Positions 1 to 8,609 of a DNA stretch of 64,000 nt are shown in pieces; within the stretch, counting starts at the first letter, position 1, and each line of letters begins with the position of its first letter. This stretch comes from Pseudomonas sp. PA27(2017) (GTDB lineage Bacteria > Pseudomonadota > Gammaproteobacteria > Pseudomonadales > Pseudomonadaceae). The position numbers were made by a program, and so were the translations under genes. Where the stretch lies: positions 124,001-188,000 of the forward strand of contig NZ_MSXW01000012.1 of NCBI RefSeq assembly GCF_001945445.1, given 5' to 3'. The notes below the pieces were generated by a model, which worked only from the letters and a program-made list of their open reading frames with translations, was not told where the DNA came from and searched no databases.

Positions 1-632
1 AGGCCCTTGGTCTTGAAGCCCGAGCCGATCTGCACCAGCAGCAGGTCGCTGTCGGCCAGGGCGAACTCGCGGCGAAACTCGACGCGGATTTCGGCGGCAT
101 TGGCCGGCGCGCGGCGATCCAGGGCGATGCCCGGCGGCAGCAGGTGGAAGCGCTCGGCTGGCGTGCCGTAATGCTTGACGAACAGCGGCTGCTGCACCTC
201 GGAGATCATCAGAATCTCGGTGTCCGACTCGGGTGCGAACACAGCTCGCTCGTACTCGGCGAAATGCTTGTAGCGGCCCCAGCGGCGATACAGGGGGTTG
301 CGCAGGGTCTGCGCCTTGTCCTCGTAGCAGCCATCGGCAGCGTAGTACACGTCCAGGCCCGGCATCTTGTTGAAGCCAATCACCCGGTCGACGGGGCGCT
401 CGCGCAAGTCGGCCTGCACCCAGGCGGTGAGTTTCTCGTTGCGGTGATGGTTGAACAGTGCCTTGACCGGTACCACCACCACTTCGAAACCCTCTGGCAC
501 CTCGCCTTCCCAGATTGGCGTGTAGACGCGGATGCTGTGGCCGCGCCGCTGGCACTCCAGGGCGATACGCATGAAATCGCGCTGCAACCCGCCGTAGGGG
601 AAGTACTTGTAGAGGATAAAAGCCAGGCGCAT
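1..632 (-). CDS. waaG: LPS core glucosyltransferase WaaG (RfaG), 3' end cut by window edge
   Basis: Reading leftwards from an ATG at 632, the protein begins MRLAFILYKYFPYGGLQRDF and continues open to position 1. About 210 residues are visible. This is the N-terminal Rossmann-like half of a GT-B (GT4) glycosyltransferase. The sequence YGGLQRD matches the donor/acceptor loop of WaaG, which adds the first glucose to the heptose region of the lipopolysaccharide inner core at the cytoplasmic face of the inner membrane. The gene lies 20 bp downstream of waaC in the same direction, which is the usual Pseudomonas waaF-waaC-waaG order. The C-terminal nucleotide-sugar-binding half is outside the window. 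Confidence 0.9.
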   Translation of the reverse strand, partial: MRLAFILYKYFPYGGLQRDFMRIALECQRRGHSIRVYTPIWEGEVPEGFEVVVVPVKALFNHHRNEKLTAWVQADLRERPVDRVIGFNKMPGLDVYYAADGCYEDKAQTLRNPLYRRWGRYKHFAEYERAVFAPESDTEILMISEVQQPLFVKHYGTPAERFHLLPPGIALDRRAPANAAEIRVEFRREFALADSDLLLVQIGSGFKTKG

Positions 633-652
633 CGGCCCTCCGCTCGCTTGCA

Positions 653-1654
653 TCAGTCCAGCCCCAGATCCAGCAGCAGGGCATGTAATTCGGTGAACAC
701 CCGCTGTGGTTTCAAATCATCGAAACAGGGTTTCTCGCGGTCGCCCTTGCCGGCATCCGGGCCGCTGGCGCACAGGTGCACCTGCGAGCGCCCGTAGGCA
801 CCCACCCGGCCCGGCAGGGTCGGGCCATAGAGCGACACGGTCGGCACATCCAGCGCTGCCGCCAGATGGCCCAGACCGGTATCGACGGCCACACAGGCCT
901 GGGCACCGGCAAGCACCTTGGCCACACCTGCCAGGTTGAGCTTTGGCAATACCGCAGCGCCATCGATGCCGGCGGCGATACGCTCGGCGCGCGCCTTCTC
1001 GGCTTCGTTGCCCCATGGCAGGCGAATCGCCCAGCCGCGCTCGGCAACCTGCTCGGCCAGTTCGCGCCAGTAGGCTTCGGGCCAGTGCTTGCTGGCCCAG
1101 GTGGTGCCGTGCAGGAACACTAGATAAGGGCTTGCGGCCGGATCTGCAAGCTGGGCGCGGCTCAACCCGTAGTCGCCCAGACCAGCGGGCACGCTGTAGC
1201 TCAGCGCCTGGCCGAACAGCTGGCGGGTACGCTCCAACGCATGCTGGGCCCGCGGCACGCTGTAGGGGCGATCATAAAAGCGCGCAGCGATAGGCTCGCG
1301 GGCAGACTTTTTATCGAGCCCTGCCACCGGCGCCTTGACGTAGCGGGTCAGCCAGGCGCTCTTGAGCAGGCCTTGGGCGTCGATTACCAGGTCGTATTGA
1401 CTCTCGCGCAGGCGCTGCTTGAACCGCGCCCACTCGCCACTGCGAAGGGTTTTCAGCGGGTGCTTGCGCCAGCGGCGGATGGCCACCGGAATCACCTGGG
1501 AGACGGCCGGATGCCAGGCTGGAATCTCGGCGAAGCCTTCTTCCACCACCCAGTCGAACCGGATGCCCGGGATCGCCCGGGCCGCGTCGGTCAGGGCCGG
1601 CAGGGTATGAATCACGTCGCCCAGCGATGAGGTCTTGATCACCAGCACGCGCAT
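653..1654 (-). CDS. waaC: Lipopolysaccharide heptosyltransferase I (WaaC)
   Basis: 333 residues, GT9 family. It starts MRVLVIKTSSLGDVIHTLPA, the signature N-terminus of heptosyltransferase I. The Gly-Asp pair (GDVIH) near residue 13 corresponds to the catalytic Asp of the family. The C-terminal half has the ADP-heptose-binding segment VAVDTGLGHLAAALDVPTV near residue 258. It transfers the first L,D-heptose to Kdo2-lipid A. The start ATG abuts the waaF stop directly (TGA then ATG), so translation is probably coupled. Length is slightly short of the E. coli enzyme but no domain is missing. Confidence 0.95.
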   Translation of the reverse strand: MRVLVIKTSSLGDVIHTLPALTDAARAIPGIRFDWVVEEGFAEIPAWHPAVSQVIPVAIRRWRKHPLKTLRSGEWARFKQRLRESQYDLVIDAQGLLKSAWLTRYVKAPVAGLDKKSAREPIAARFYDRPYSVPRAQHALERTRQLFGQALSYSVPAGLGDYGLSRAQLADPAASPYLVFLHGTTWASKHWPEAYWRELAEQVAERGWAIRLPWGNEAEKARAERIAAGIDGAAVLPKLNLAGVAKVLAGAQACVAVDTGLGHLAAALDVPTVSLYGPTLPGRVGAYGRSQVHLCASGPDAGKGDREKPCFDDLKPQRVFTELHALLLDLGLD

Positions 1655-2692
1655 TCAGGGCATGACCTCGGCGGGCTCACCCGCCAGGCGCTGCAGCGCG
1701 TCGACGGCGACCCGTGGCTCGAGCTGCACCAGGCAGTTGTAATGACCGAAACGACAGGTACGCTCGAAGCACGGGCTGCATTCGATGCCCAGACGGATGA
1801 TTTCCACCTGCTCGGCCAGCGGCGGGGTGAACTGTGGCGAGGTCGAGCCGTACACCGCCACCAGCGGGCGATCGAGCGCCGCGGCCACGTGCATCAGCCC
1901 GGAGTCGTTGGACACCACCGAGGCGGCGCACGATAGCAGGTCGATGGCTTGCGCAAGACTGGTCTCACCGGACAGGTTGACGGCCTCCTCGCGCAGGCCG
2001 GGAATCAGCCGCGATCGGATATCCTCGCCCACAGGGTGATCCTTCTTCGAGCCGAACAGCCAGACCTGCCAGCCTTCACGGATCTTCGTCTCGGCGACCT
2101 TGGCGTAATGCTCGCTGGGCCAGCGTTTCGCTTCGCCGAACTCGGCGCCTGGGCACAGGGCAAGAACCGGGCGATCCAGGCTCAGGCCGAAATGTGCCAG
2201 GGCTGCGTCACGAGTCGCGGGGTCGATGCGCAGGGACGGGCGCGGATATGGCTGCGGCAGCTCCGCGCCAGCCGGATACGCCAGGGCCATGAAGCGCTCG
2301 ATCATCAGCGGGTAGCGATCCTTGTCCAGCTTGCGCACGTCATTGAGCAGGCCGTAACGCATCTCGCCCTTCCAGCCGGTACGCAGGGGGATGCCGGCGA
2401 AGAACGGCACCAGCGCCGACTTCATGGAGTTGGGCAGCAGGATCGCCTGATCGTAACGGCCGGCCAGGGACTTGCCGATGCGCCGCCGCGTGGCCAGCTC
2501 CAGCACGCCATGGCCGAGGGGAAAGCTCAAGGCCTGGCGAACCTCGGGCATGCGCTCGAGGATCGGCCGGCTCCAGTCCGGGGCCAGCACGTCGATGGCG
2601 CAGTCGGGATGACGCAGTTTCAGACACTGGAACAATGTCTGCGCCATCACCATGTCGCCTACCCACGAAGGGCCGATGATCAGAATATTCAT
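1655..2692 (-). CDS. waaF: Lipopolysaccharide heptosyltransferase II (WaaF)
   Basis: 345 residues, GT9 family. The N-terminus MNILIIGPSWVGDMVMAQTL is the WaaF signature, with GDMVM replacing the GDVIH of WaaC. The segment SNDSGLMHVAAALDRPLVAVYG near residue 260 is the conserved ADP-heptose site, followed by the Cys-containing SPCFERTCRFGHYNCL found in WaaF orthologues. It adds the second heptose to the LPS inner core. It is the first gene of the waaF-waaC-waaG run. Only 43 bp separate it from glnE upstream, and ilvE, which lies here in P. aeruginosa, is absent. Confidence 0.95.
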   Translation of the reverse strand: MNILIIGPSWVGDMVMAQTLFQCLKLRHPDCAIDVLAPDWSRPILERMPEVRQALSFPLGHGVLELATRRRIGKSLAGRYDQAILLPNSMKSALVPFFAGIPLRTGWKGEMRYGLLNDVRKLDKDRYPLMIERFMALAYPAGAELPQPYPRPSLRIDPATRDAALAHFGLSLDRPVLALCPGAEFGEAKRWPSEHYAKVAETKIREGWQVWLFGSKKDHPVGEDIRSRLIPGLREEAVNLSGETSLAQAIDLLSCAASVVSNDSGLMHVAAALDRPLVAVYGSTSPQFTPPLAEQVEIIRLGIECSPCFERTCRFGHYNCLVQLEPRVAVDALQRLAGEPAEVMP

Positions 2693-2735
2693 AAGCTCAG
2701 TTTCGGTAGAGAAGCCCGATGGCGAACGACAGCCA

Positions 2736-5681
2736 TCAACTCAGGCCCAGCTCACGCCAGATGCGCATCACATTGCGCCGGTGCTCGTGAAACTGGTCGC
2801 CGCCCACGATCCCGGGCTGCTTCTGCAAAGCCTGCCGATGGGCTGCCGAGCGATAGGCCTTGTAGGCGTCCTGCAGCAGGGTCGCCTCGCCATCGCGGAG
2901 CAGACCGAGCCGGTCCAGGCCTTCCAGAATGCGGATGTTATCGGTGAATTCGAGCAGCGCCGGGTGCTGCTCCGACCACGCCAGGGCCGCGTATTGCACC
3001 ATAAATTCGATATCGACGATACCTCCGGCGTCCTGCTTGAGGTCGAAGGGCGAGGCCGCGTCGAAGGCATTCTCCGCCGTACCGGCGGCGGTGGCACGGC
3101 TGCCCAGGTTGTCACGCATCTTGGCGCGCATCTCGCTGACCTCGGCCTGCAGCTTGGCCTGATCACGCTCGCGGCCCAGCACGGCGCTGCGCACTTCGGC
3201 GAATGCAGCGCCCACGCGTTCGCAGCCGACCAGCACCCGGGCGCGCACCAGCGCCTGATGCTCCCAGGTCCAGGCCTCGCCCTCCTGGTAGCGGCGGAAG
3301 GCGCCCAGTGAGCTGACCAGCAACCCCGCCGCTCCGGAGGGGCGCAGGCGCATGTCGACGTCATAGAGCTGGCCGGAGTTGGTCTGCGCGGTCAGCAGGT
3401 GAATGATGCGCTGGCCCAGACGAGTGAAGAACTGCGCGCCGTCGATGGGCTTGGCACCATCGGTCTCGGCCTGCGGGTCGCCGTCGTGGATGAACACCAG
3501 ATCCAGGTCAGAACCGTGGCCCAGTTCGATACCGCCGACCTTGCCGTAGCCGACGATGATGAAGTCCGGGGAGCACGGGCTGCCATCGGCGCGCAGCGGC
3601 GTGCCATGGCGGCTGACCATCTGCCGCCAGGCCAGGGCCAGTACCTGGTCGAGAATGGCCTCGGCCAACCAGGTCAGGTAATCGCTGACTTTCATCAACG
3701 GCAGGCTGCCGGCGATTTCCGAAGCGGCCACGCGCAAGCCGTGGGCCAGTTTGAAGTGGCGCAGCGCCTCCATCTGCTGCTCCAGATCCTCCTCGGGAAT
3801 ACGCGTCAGCCGCTCCTGCAGCTCGCCGGCCAACTCCGGCGCATGGGGCGGACTGAACAGGCGCCCCTCATTGAGCAGCTCATCGAGCAGCAGCGGGAAG
3901 CGGCTGATCTGCTCGGCGATCCACGGGCTGGCGGCGCACAGCGTCAGCAGACGCAGCAAGGCACCGGGATTTTCGGTCAGCAGCACCAAATAGGCCGAAC
4001 GACGCGCCACTGCCTCGATCAGCGGCAACACGCGCTCCAGTACCAGATCGGGCTTTTCCTGCTCGACGGTGGCGGCCAGCAGCCGCGGGATGAAGGCATC
4101 CAGGCGCTCGCGACCCAGGCGCTGCATCGCGCGCACCTGGTTGCCGTTGCGCAGCCCCACCAGCCGCTGCCAGGCCGCCGGGGCGTTAGCGAAGCCGGCC
4201 TCGGCCAGTTGGCGGCAGGCGGCTTCTTCATCCTGGTCGTCGTTCCATAGCGGCAGCCAATCGGCGCCGACCATGGGCTCCTCATCGCCCTCCTGATCCT
4301 CGTCGGGGTCAGCGATGACCTGGCGGAAGTGCCAGTCGACCCGGCCGCGCCAGTGCATCAGTTGCTCATGGAAGGCCTCCCAGCCATCGAAGCCGAGCAT
4401 GAAGGCCACCCGCGCGCGATCCTGATCGTTGTCCGGGAGCATCTGCGTCTGCCGGTCGTCGATGGCCTGCAGGGCGTGTTCGGTGTAACGCAGGAAGGCG
4501 TAGCCGGCGAGCAACTCGTCGACCGCCTGGCCAGGCAGGTAGCCTTGGTCCTTGAGGGTTTGCAGCACCTTGAGCAAGGAACGCTGCTGCAGGCTGAGAT
4601 CACGGCCGCCATGGATCAGCTGAAACGCCTGGGCGATGAACTCCACCTCACGAATGCCGCCGGAACCGAGCTTGATGTTCTCGGCCATGCCCTTGCGGCG
4701 CACCTCCTGCTGGATCAGTTGCTTCATGGTGCGCAGCGCGTCGATGGCGGAAAAGTCCAGGTAACGGCGATAGACGAACGGGCGCAGCATTTCCAGCAGT
4801 TGCGCGCCGGCCTGCTGGTCTCCGCCGACCACCCGCGCCTTGATCATCGCGTAGCGTTCCCAATCGCGCCCCTGGTCCTGGTAGTACTGCTCCAGCGCAT
4901 TGAAGCTGAACACCAGCGCGCCGCTCGATCCATAGGGGCGCAGGCGCATGTCGGTACGAAACACGAAGCCGTCGACGGTGATGGCATCCAGCGCCTTGAT
5001 CAGCTTCTGGCCCAGGCGGATGAAGAACTCCTGGTTATCCAGCGCACGCTTCACGCCCTGGGTCTCGCCACCCTCGGGGTAGCCGAAGATCAGGTCGATA
5101 TCCGATGACAGGTTCAACTCGAAGGCGCCGAGTTTGCCCATGCCGAGAATGACCATGTGCTGCGGCTCACCGCTGCGGCGGCCGACCGGTGTGCCGAATT
5201 GCTCGCAGTGCCGGGGGTACAGCCAGTGATAAGACAGGTCGATGCAAGCATCGGCCAGGTCGGAAAGGTCGCGACAGGTTTCCACCAGATCCGCCTGGCG
5301 GCTGATGTCTCGCCAGATGATGCGCAGCTGCTGGCGGTTGCGAAAACGCCGCAGGCTGCGCGCCAGGCCGTTCTCGTCCGCGCACTCCTGCAACTGCTCG
5401 GCGAGCTGCTGGCGCAATTCGCCGCCCGCCAGGCGCCGCTCCAGCTCGCCGCTGGCAGCCAGCTCGAGCAGCATCTGCGGGTCGCGCAGGCCCTGTTGCG
5501 TCACGAAATCACTGGCGGCCGTTACGCGCCGCAGGTGCTCTTTGCGCAGGGCCGGCCAGGCGGCGAAAGCGGCAGCGGCGTCAGCGGACAAGGCCGTGAA
5601 CGCCTCGGCGAGCGATTGCTCGGCACGCTGGGCGATGGGGTGGAGCGAGGCAGGCAAAGAGACGAGCGCGGGCAAGCTCAT
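2736..5681 (-). CDS. glnE: Bifunctional glutamine synthetase adenylyltransferase/deadenylase (GlnE)
   Basis: 981 residues, the usual size for GlnE. It has two nucleotidyltransferase-fold catalytic domains. The first carries GMGKLGAFELNLSSDIDLIF near residue 185, the deadenylylating half. The second carries GYGKVGGIELGHGSDLDLVF near residue 715, the adenylylating half. Both keep the G-S-D-x-D metal-binding aspartates. GlnE covalently modifies glutamine synthetase in response to PII state and glutamine, controlling nitrogen assimilation. The gene is divergent from aceEF; the 268-bp gap between the two starts contains two copies of an inverted repeat. Confidence 0.97.
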   Translation of the reverse strand: MSLPALVSLPASLHPIAQRAEQSLAEAFTALSADAAAAFAAWPALRKEHLRRVTAASDFVTQQGLRDPQMLLELAASGELERRLAGGELRQQLAEQLQECADENGLARSLRRFRNRQQLRIIWRDISRQADLVETCRDLSDLADACIDLSYHWLYPRHCEQFGTPVGRRSGEPQHMVILGMGKLGAFELNLSSDIDLIFGYPEGGETQGVKRALDNQEFFIRLGQKLIKALDAITVDGFVFRTDMRLRPYGSSGALVFSFNALEQYYQDQGRDWERYAMIKARVVGGDQQAGAQLLEMLRPFVYRRYLDFSAIDALRTMKQLIQQEVRRKGMAENIKLGSGGIREVEFIAQAFQLIHGGRDLSLQQRSLLKVLQTLKDQGYLPGQAVDELLAGYAFLRYTEHALQAIDDRQTQMLPDNDQDRARVAFMLGFDGWEAFHEQLMHWRGRVDWHFRQVIADPDEDQEGDEEPMVGADWLPLWNDDQDEEAACRQLAEAGFANAPAAWQRLVGLRNGNQVRAMQRLGRERLDAFIPRLLAATVEQEKPDLVLERVLPLIEAVARRSAYLVLLTENPGALLRLLTLCAASPWIAEQISRFPLLLDELLNEGRLFSPPHAPELAGELQERLTRIPEEDLEQQMEALRHFKLAHGLRVAASEIAGSLPLMKVSDYLTWLAEAILDQVLALAWRQMVSRHGTPLRADGSPCSPDFIIVGYGKVGGIELGHGSDLDLVFIHDGDPQAETDGAKPIDGAQFFTRLGQRIIHLLTAQTNSGQLYDVDMRLRPSGAAGLLVSSLGAFRRYQEGEAWTWEHQALVRARVLVGCERVGAAFAEVRSAVLGRERDQAKLQAEVSEMRAKMRDNLGSRATAAGTAENAFDAASPFDLKQDAGGIVDIEFMVQYAALAWSEQHPALLEFTDNIRILEGLDRLGLLRDGEATLLQDAYKAYRSAAHRQALQKQPGIVGGDQFHEHRRNVMRIWRELGLS

Positions 5682-5772
5682 GGTCTATCCTTTTCGGCGG
5701 GCTGGGAGCCTGGTGGAAAACCGGCGCAGACCCTGCGAAGGCTCGCCGCTTCTGGCTCTCGCCTGATTTGAT

Positions 5773-5787
5773 TGTAGTTTCGCTACG
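5773..5787. promoter_or_regulatory. Candidate operator, distal copy, glnE/aceE intergenic
   Basis: TGTAGTTTCGCTACG is a near-palindrome of the form TGTAG-N5-CTACR. It has the same geometry as the perfect copy 52 bp downstream (5825-5839). It sits between divergent glnE and aceE, 163 bp before the aceE start. The regulator is unknown; the short-arm, five-base-spacer layout would suit a GntR/FadR-type dimer, which is inference. Confidence 0.45.
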
Positions 5788-5824
5788 ACTGAATCGATCG
5801 AGAGAGCTGAAATCGCCGACGAAA

Positions 5825-5839
5825 TGTAGTAAAACTACA
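5825..5839. promoter_or_regulatory. Candidate operator, perfect copy, upstream of aceEF
   Basis: TGTAGTAAAACTACA is a palindrome with perfect TGTAG/CTACA arms around five bases. It lies 111 bp upstream of the aceE start codon. Together with the copy at 5773-5787 it forms a pair spaced 52 bp centre to centre, about five helical turns, which would place both on the same DNA face. A role in pyruvate-responsive control of aceEF is plausible but not shown by the sequence. Confidence 0.5.
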
Positions 5840-5949
5840 CGAAGCCGGATCTACCCAACCGGTACATCCAAGAATTAATGTGCCCGCCCAAAAAGCCGGC
5901 AACGCATCTGGTTTCCGATTCTGGAAGCCTTTCCGCTCTGGAGCAAGCC

Positions 5950-8598
5950 ATGCAAGACCTCGATCCAATCGAAACCCAGGAATGGCTGGACGCACTGGAA
6001 TCCGTCCTCGACAAGGAAGGCGAAGACCGTGCCCACTATCTGATGACGCGCCTGGGTGAGTTGGCCACTCGTAGCGGCACACAGCTGCCCTATTCGATCA
6101 CCACTCCCTACCGCAACACCATTCCGGTCACGCGTGAAGCACGCATGCCGGGCGACCTGTTCATGGAACGCCGCATCCGCTCGATCGTTCGCTGGAACGC
6201 TCTGGCCATGGTCATGCGCGCCAACATGCAGGACCCCGATCTGGGTGGCCACATCTCCACCTTCGCCTCCAGCGCGACCCTCTACGACATCGGCTTCAAC
6301 TACTTCTTCAAGGCGCCGACCGAAGAACACGGCGGCGACCTGATCTACTACCAGGGCCACGCATCGCCCGGCATCTACGCCCGCGCCTTCCTGGAAGGCC
6401 GCCTGAGCGAAGAGCAGATGCTCAAGTTCCGCCAGGAAGTGGACGGTGGCGGCCTGTCGTCGTACCCGCACCCGCACCTGATGCCGGATTTCTGGCAGTT
6501 CCCGACCGTTTCCATGGGCCTGGGCCCGATCACCGCGATCTACCAGGCACGCTTCATGAAGTACCTGGAAAACCGCGGTTTCATCCCGGCCGGCAAGCAG
6601 AAGGTATGGTGCTTCATCGGTGACGGCGAGACCGACGAGCCGGAAACCCTGGGTGCCATCTCCCTGGCCGGCCGCGAGAACCTCGACAATCTGATCTTCG
6701 TCATCAACTGCAACCTGCAGCGCCTCGACGGCCCGGTTCGCGGCAACAGCAAGATCATCCAGGAGCTCGAAGGCGTGTTCCGTGGCGCCAACTGGAACGT
6801 CAACAAGGTCATCTGGGGCCGTATGTGGGACCCGCTGTTCGCCCAGGACGAAGACGGCCGTATGCAGCGTCGCATGGACCAGGCGATCGACGGCGAATAC
6901 CAGAACTACAAGGCCAAAGACGGTGCCTACGTGCGCAAGCACTTCTTCGGTGCCGATCCAGAATTGCTCAAGCGCGTCGAGAAACTGTCGGACGAGGAAA
7001 TCTTCAACCTCAACCGCGGCGGCCACGACCCGTACAAGGTCTATGCGGCCTACCACCAGGCGGTCAACCACAAAGGCCAGCCGACCGTCATCCTGGCCAA
7101 AACCATCAAGGGTTATGGCACCGGTGCCGGCGAAGCGAAGAACACCGCGCACAACACCAAGAAGGTCGATATCGAGTCGCTGAAGAAATTCCGCGATCGC
7201 TTCGATATCCCGCTGAACGATTCGCAGCTGGAAGAACTGCCGTTCTATCGCCCTGCCGAAGACAGCGCGGAAATGAAATACCTGCGCAAGTGCCGCGAGA
7301 AACTCGGCGGCCATCTGCCGCAGCGTAACCGCGGCACCATCAGCATCCCGACGCCGCCGCTGGAAACCCTCAAGGCCGTTCTGGACGGCTCTGGCGACCG
7401 CGAAATCTCCACCACCATGGCGTTCGGGCGCATCCTCGCCTCGATGGTCAAGGACAAGGAGCTGGGCAAGCGCATCGTGCCGATCCTCGCGGACGAGGCC
7501 CGTACCTTCGGTATGGAAGGCATGTTCCGCCAGTTGGGCATCTACTCCCCCGTCGGCCAGCTGTACGAGCCGGTCGACCGCGACCAGGTGATGTACTACC
7601 GCGAAGAGAAGGACGGCCAGATCCTCCAGGAAGGTCTCAACGAGGCCGGTGCGTTCTCCTCCTTCATCGCTGCCGGTACTGCCTACAGCAACTACAACAC
7701 GCCGATGCTGCCGGTCTACATCTTCTACTCGATGTTCGGCTTCCAGCGTATCGGTGACCTGGCCTGGGCAGCTGGCGACGGCCAGACCCGCGGCTTCCTG
7801 CTGGGCGGCACCTCCGGCCGTACCACCCTGAACGGTGAAGGCCTGCAGCACGAGGACGGCCACAGCCACATCCTCGCCAGCACCATCCCCAACGTGCGCA
7901 GCTATGACCCCACCTACGCCTACGAGCTGGCGGTGATCATGCGCGAAGGCACACACCGGATGATGACCCTGCAGGAAAACGTTTATTACTACATCACCGT
8001 GATGAACGAGAACTACCAGCAGCCAGCCATGCCCGAAGGTGTCGAGGACGGCATCATCAAAGGCATGTACCTGCTCGAAGAGGACAACAAGGAAGCCGCC
8101 CACCACGTACAACTGCTGGGCTGCGGCACCATCCTCAACGAGGTTCGCGAAGCGGCGAAGATCCTGCGCAACGACTACAACATCGGCGCCGATGTGTGGA
8201 GCGTCACCAGCTTCAACGAACTGCGTCGCGATGGCCTGGCCGTGGAGCGCAGCAACCGCCTGCATCCGGAACAGGAACCCAAGAAGAGCTATATCGAGCA
8301 GTGCCTGAGCGGCCGTCAGGGCCCTGTCATTGCCAGCACCGACTACATGAAACTGTTCGCAGAACAGGTTCGTCAGTGGGTTCCGGTCAAGGAATACAAG
8401 GTGCTGGGTACCGACGGTTACGGCCGCAGCGACAGCCGCCGCAAACTGCGTGACTTCTTCGAAGTGGATCGTCGCTGGGTCGTTCTGGCCGCGCTCGAAG
8501 CGCTGGCCGACCGTGGTCAGATCGAACGCAAGGCCGTGGCCGAGGCCATCGTCAAGTTCGGTATCGACCCCGAAAAACGTAACCCACTGGACTGCTGA
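5950..8598 (+). CDS. aceE: Pyruvate dehydrogenase E1 component, homodimeric type (AceE)
   Basis: 882 residues from the ATG at 5950 (MQDLDPIETQEWLDALESV). This start is preferred over the in-frame ATG at 5878 because it has a GGAGC ribosome site just upstream, the family length, and the typical MQDLDP opening. The thiamine-diphosphate motif GDGETDEPE...NLDNLIFVINCNLQ lies near residues 222-255. The transketolase-like C-terminal half has the DEARTFGMEGMFRQ segment near residue 516. The enzyme decarboxylates pyruvate and passes the acetyl group to the lipoyl arms of AceF. It forms an operon with aceF, 11 bp downstream. No lpd gene follows. Confidence 0.97.
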   Translation: MQDLDPIETQEWLDALESVLDKEGEDRAHYLMTRLGELATRSGTQLPYSITTPYRNTIPVTREARMPGDLFMERRIRSIVRWNALAMVMRANMQDPDLGGHISTFASSATLYDIGFNYFFKAPTEEHGGDLIYYQGHASPGIYARAFLEGRLSEEQMLKFRQEVDGGGLSSYPHPHLMPDFWQFPTVSMGLGPITAIYQARFMKYLENRGFIPAGKQKVWCFIGDGETDEPETLGAISLAGRENLDNLIFVINCNLQRLDGPVRGNSKIIQELEGVFRGANWNVNKVIWGRMWDPLFAQDEDGRMQRRMDQAIDGEYQNYKAKDGAYVRKHFFGADPELLKRVEKLSDEEIFNLNRGGHDPYKVYAAYHQAVNHKGQPTVILAKTIKGYGTGAGEAKNTAHNTKKVDIESLKKFRDRFDIPLNDSQLEELPFYRPAEDSAEMKYLRKCREKLGGHLPQRNRGTISIPTPPLETLKAVLDGSGDREISTTMAFGRILASMVKDKELGKRIVPILADEARTFGMEGMFRQLGIYSPVGQLYEPVDRDQVMYYREEKDGQILQEGLNEAGAFSSFIAAGTAYSNYNTPMLPVYIFYSMFGFQRIGDLAWAAGDGQTRGFLLGGTSGRTTLNGEGLQHEDGHSHILASTIPNVRSYDPTYAYELAVIMREGTHRMMTLQENVYYYITVMNENYQQPAMPEGVEDGIIKGMYLLEEDNKEAAHHVQLLGCGTILNEVREAAKILRNDYNIGADVWSVTSFNELRRDGLAVERSNRLHPEQEPKKSYIEQCLSGRQGPVIASTDYMKLFAEQVRQWVPVKEYKVLGTDGYGRSDSRRKLRDFFEVDRRWVVLAALEALADRGQIERKAVAEAIVKFGIDPEKRNPLDC

Positions 8599-8609
8599 GG
8601 AGACGCATT

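Noticed and set aside
5875..8265. Long minus-strand open frame of about 796 codons opposite aceE
   Set aside because: It is the complement of aceE in a high-GC genome, has no recognisable domains, and aceE is certain.
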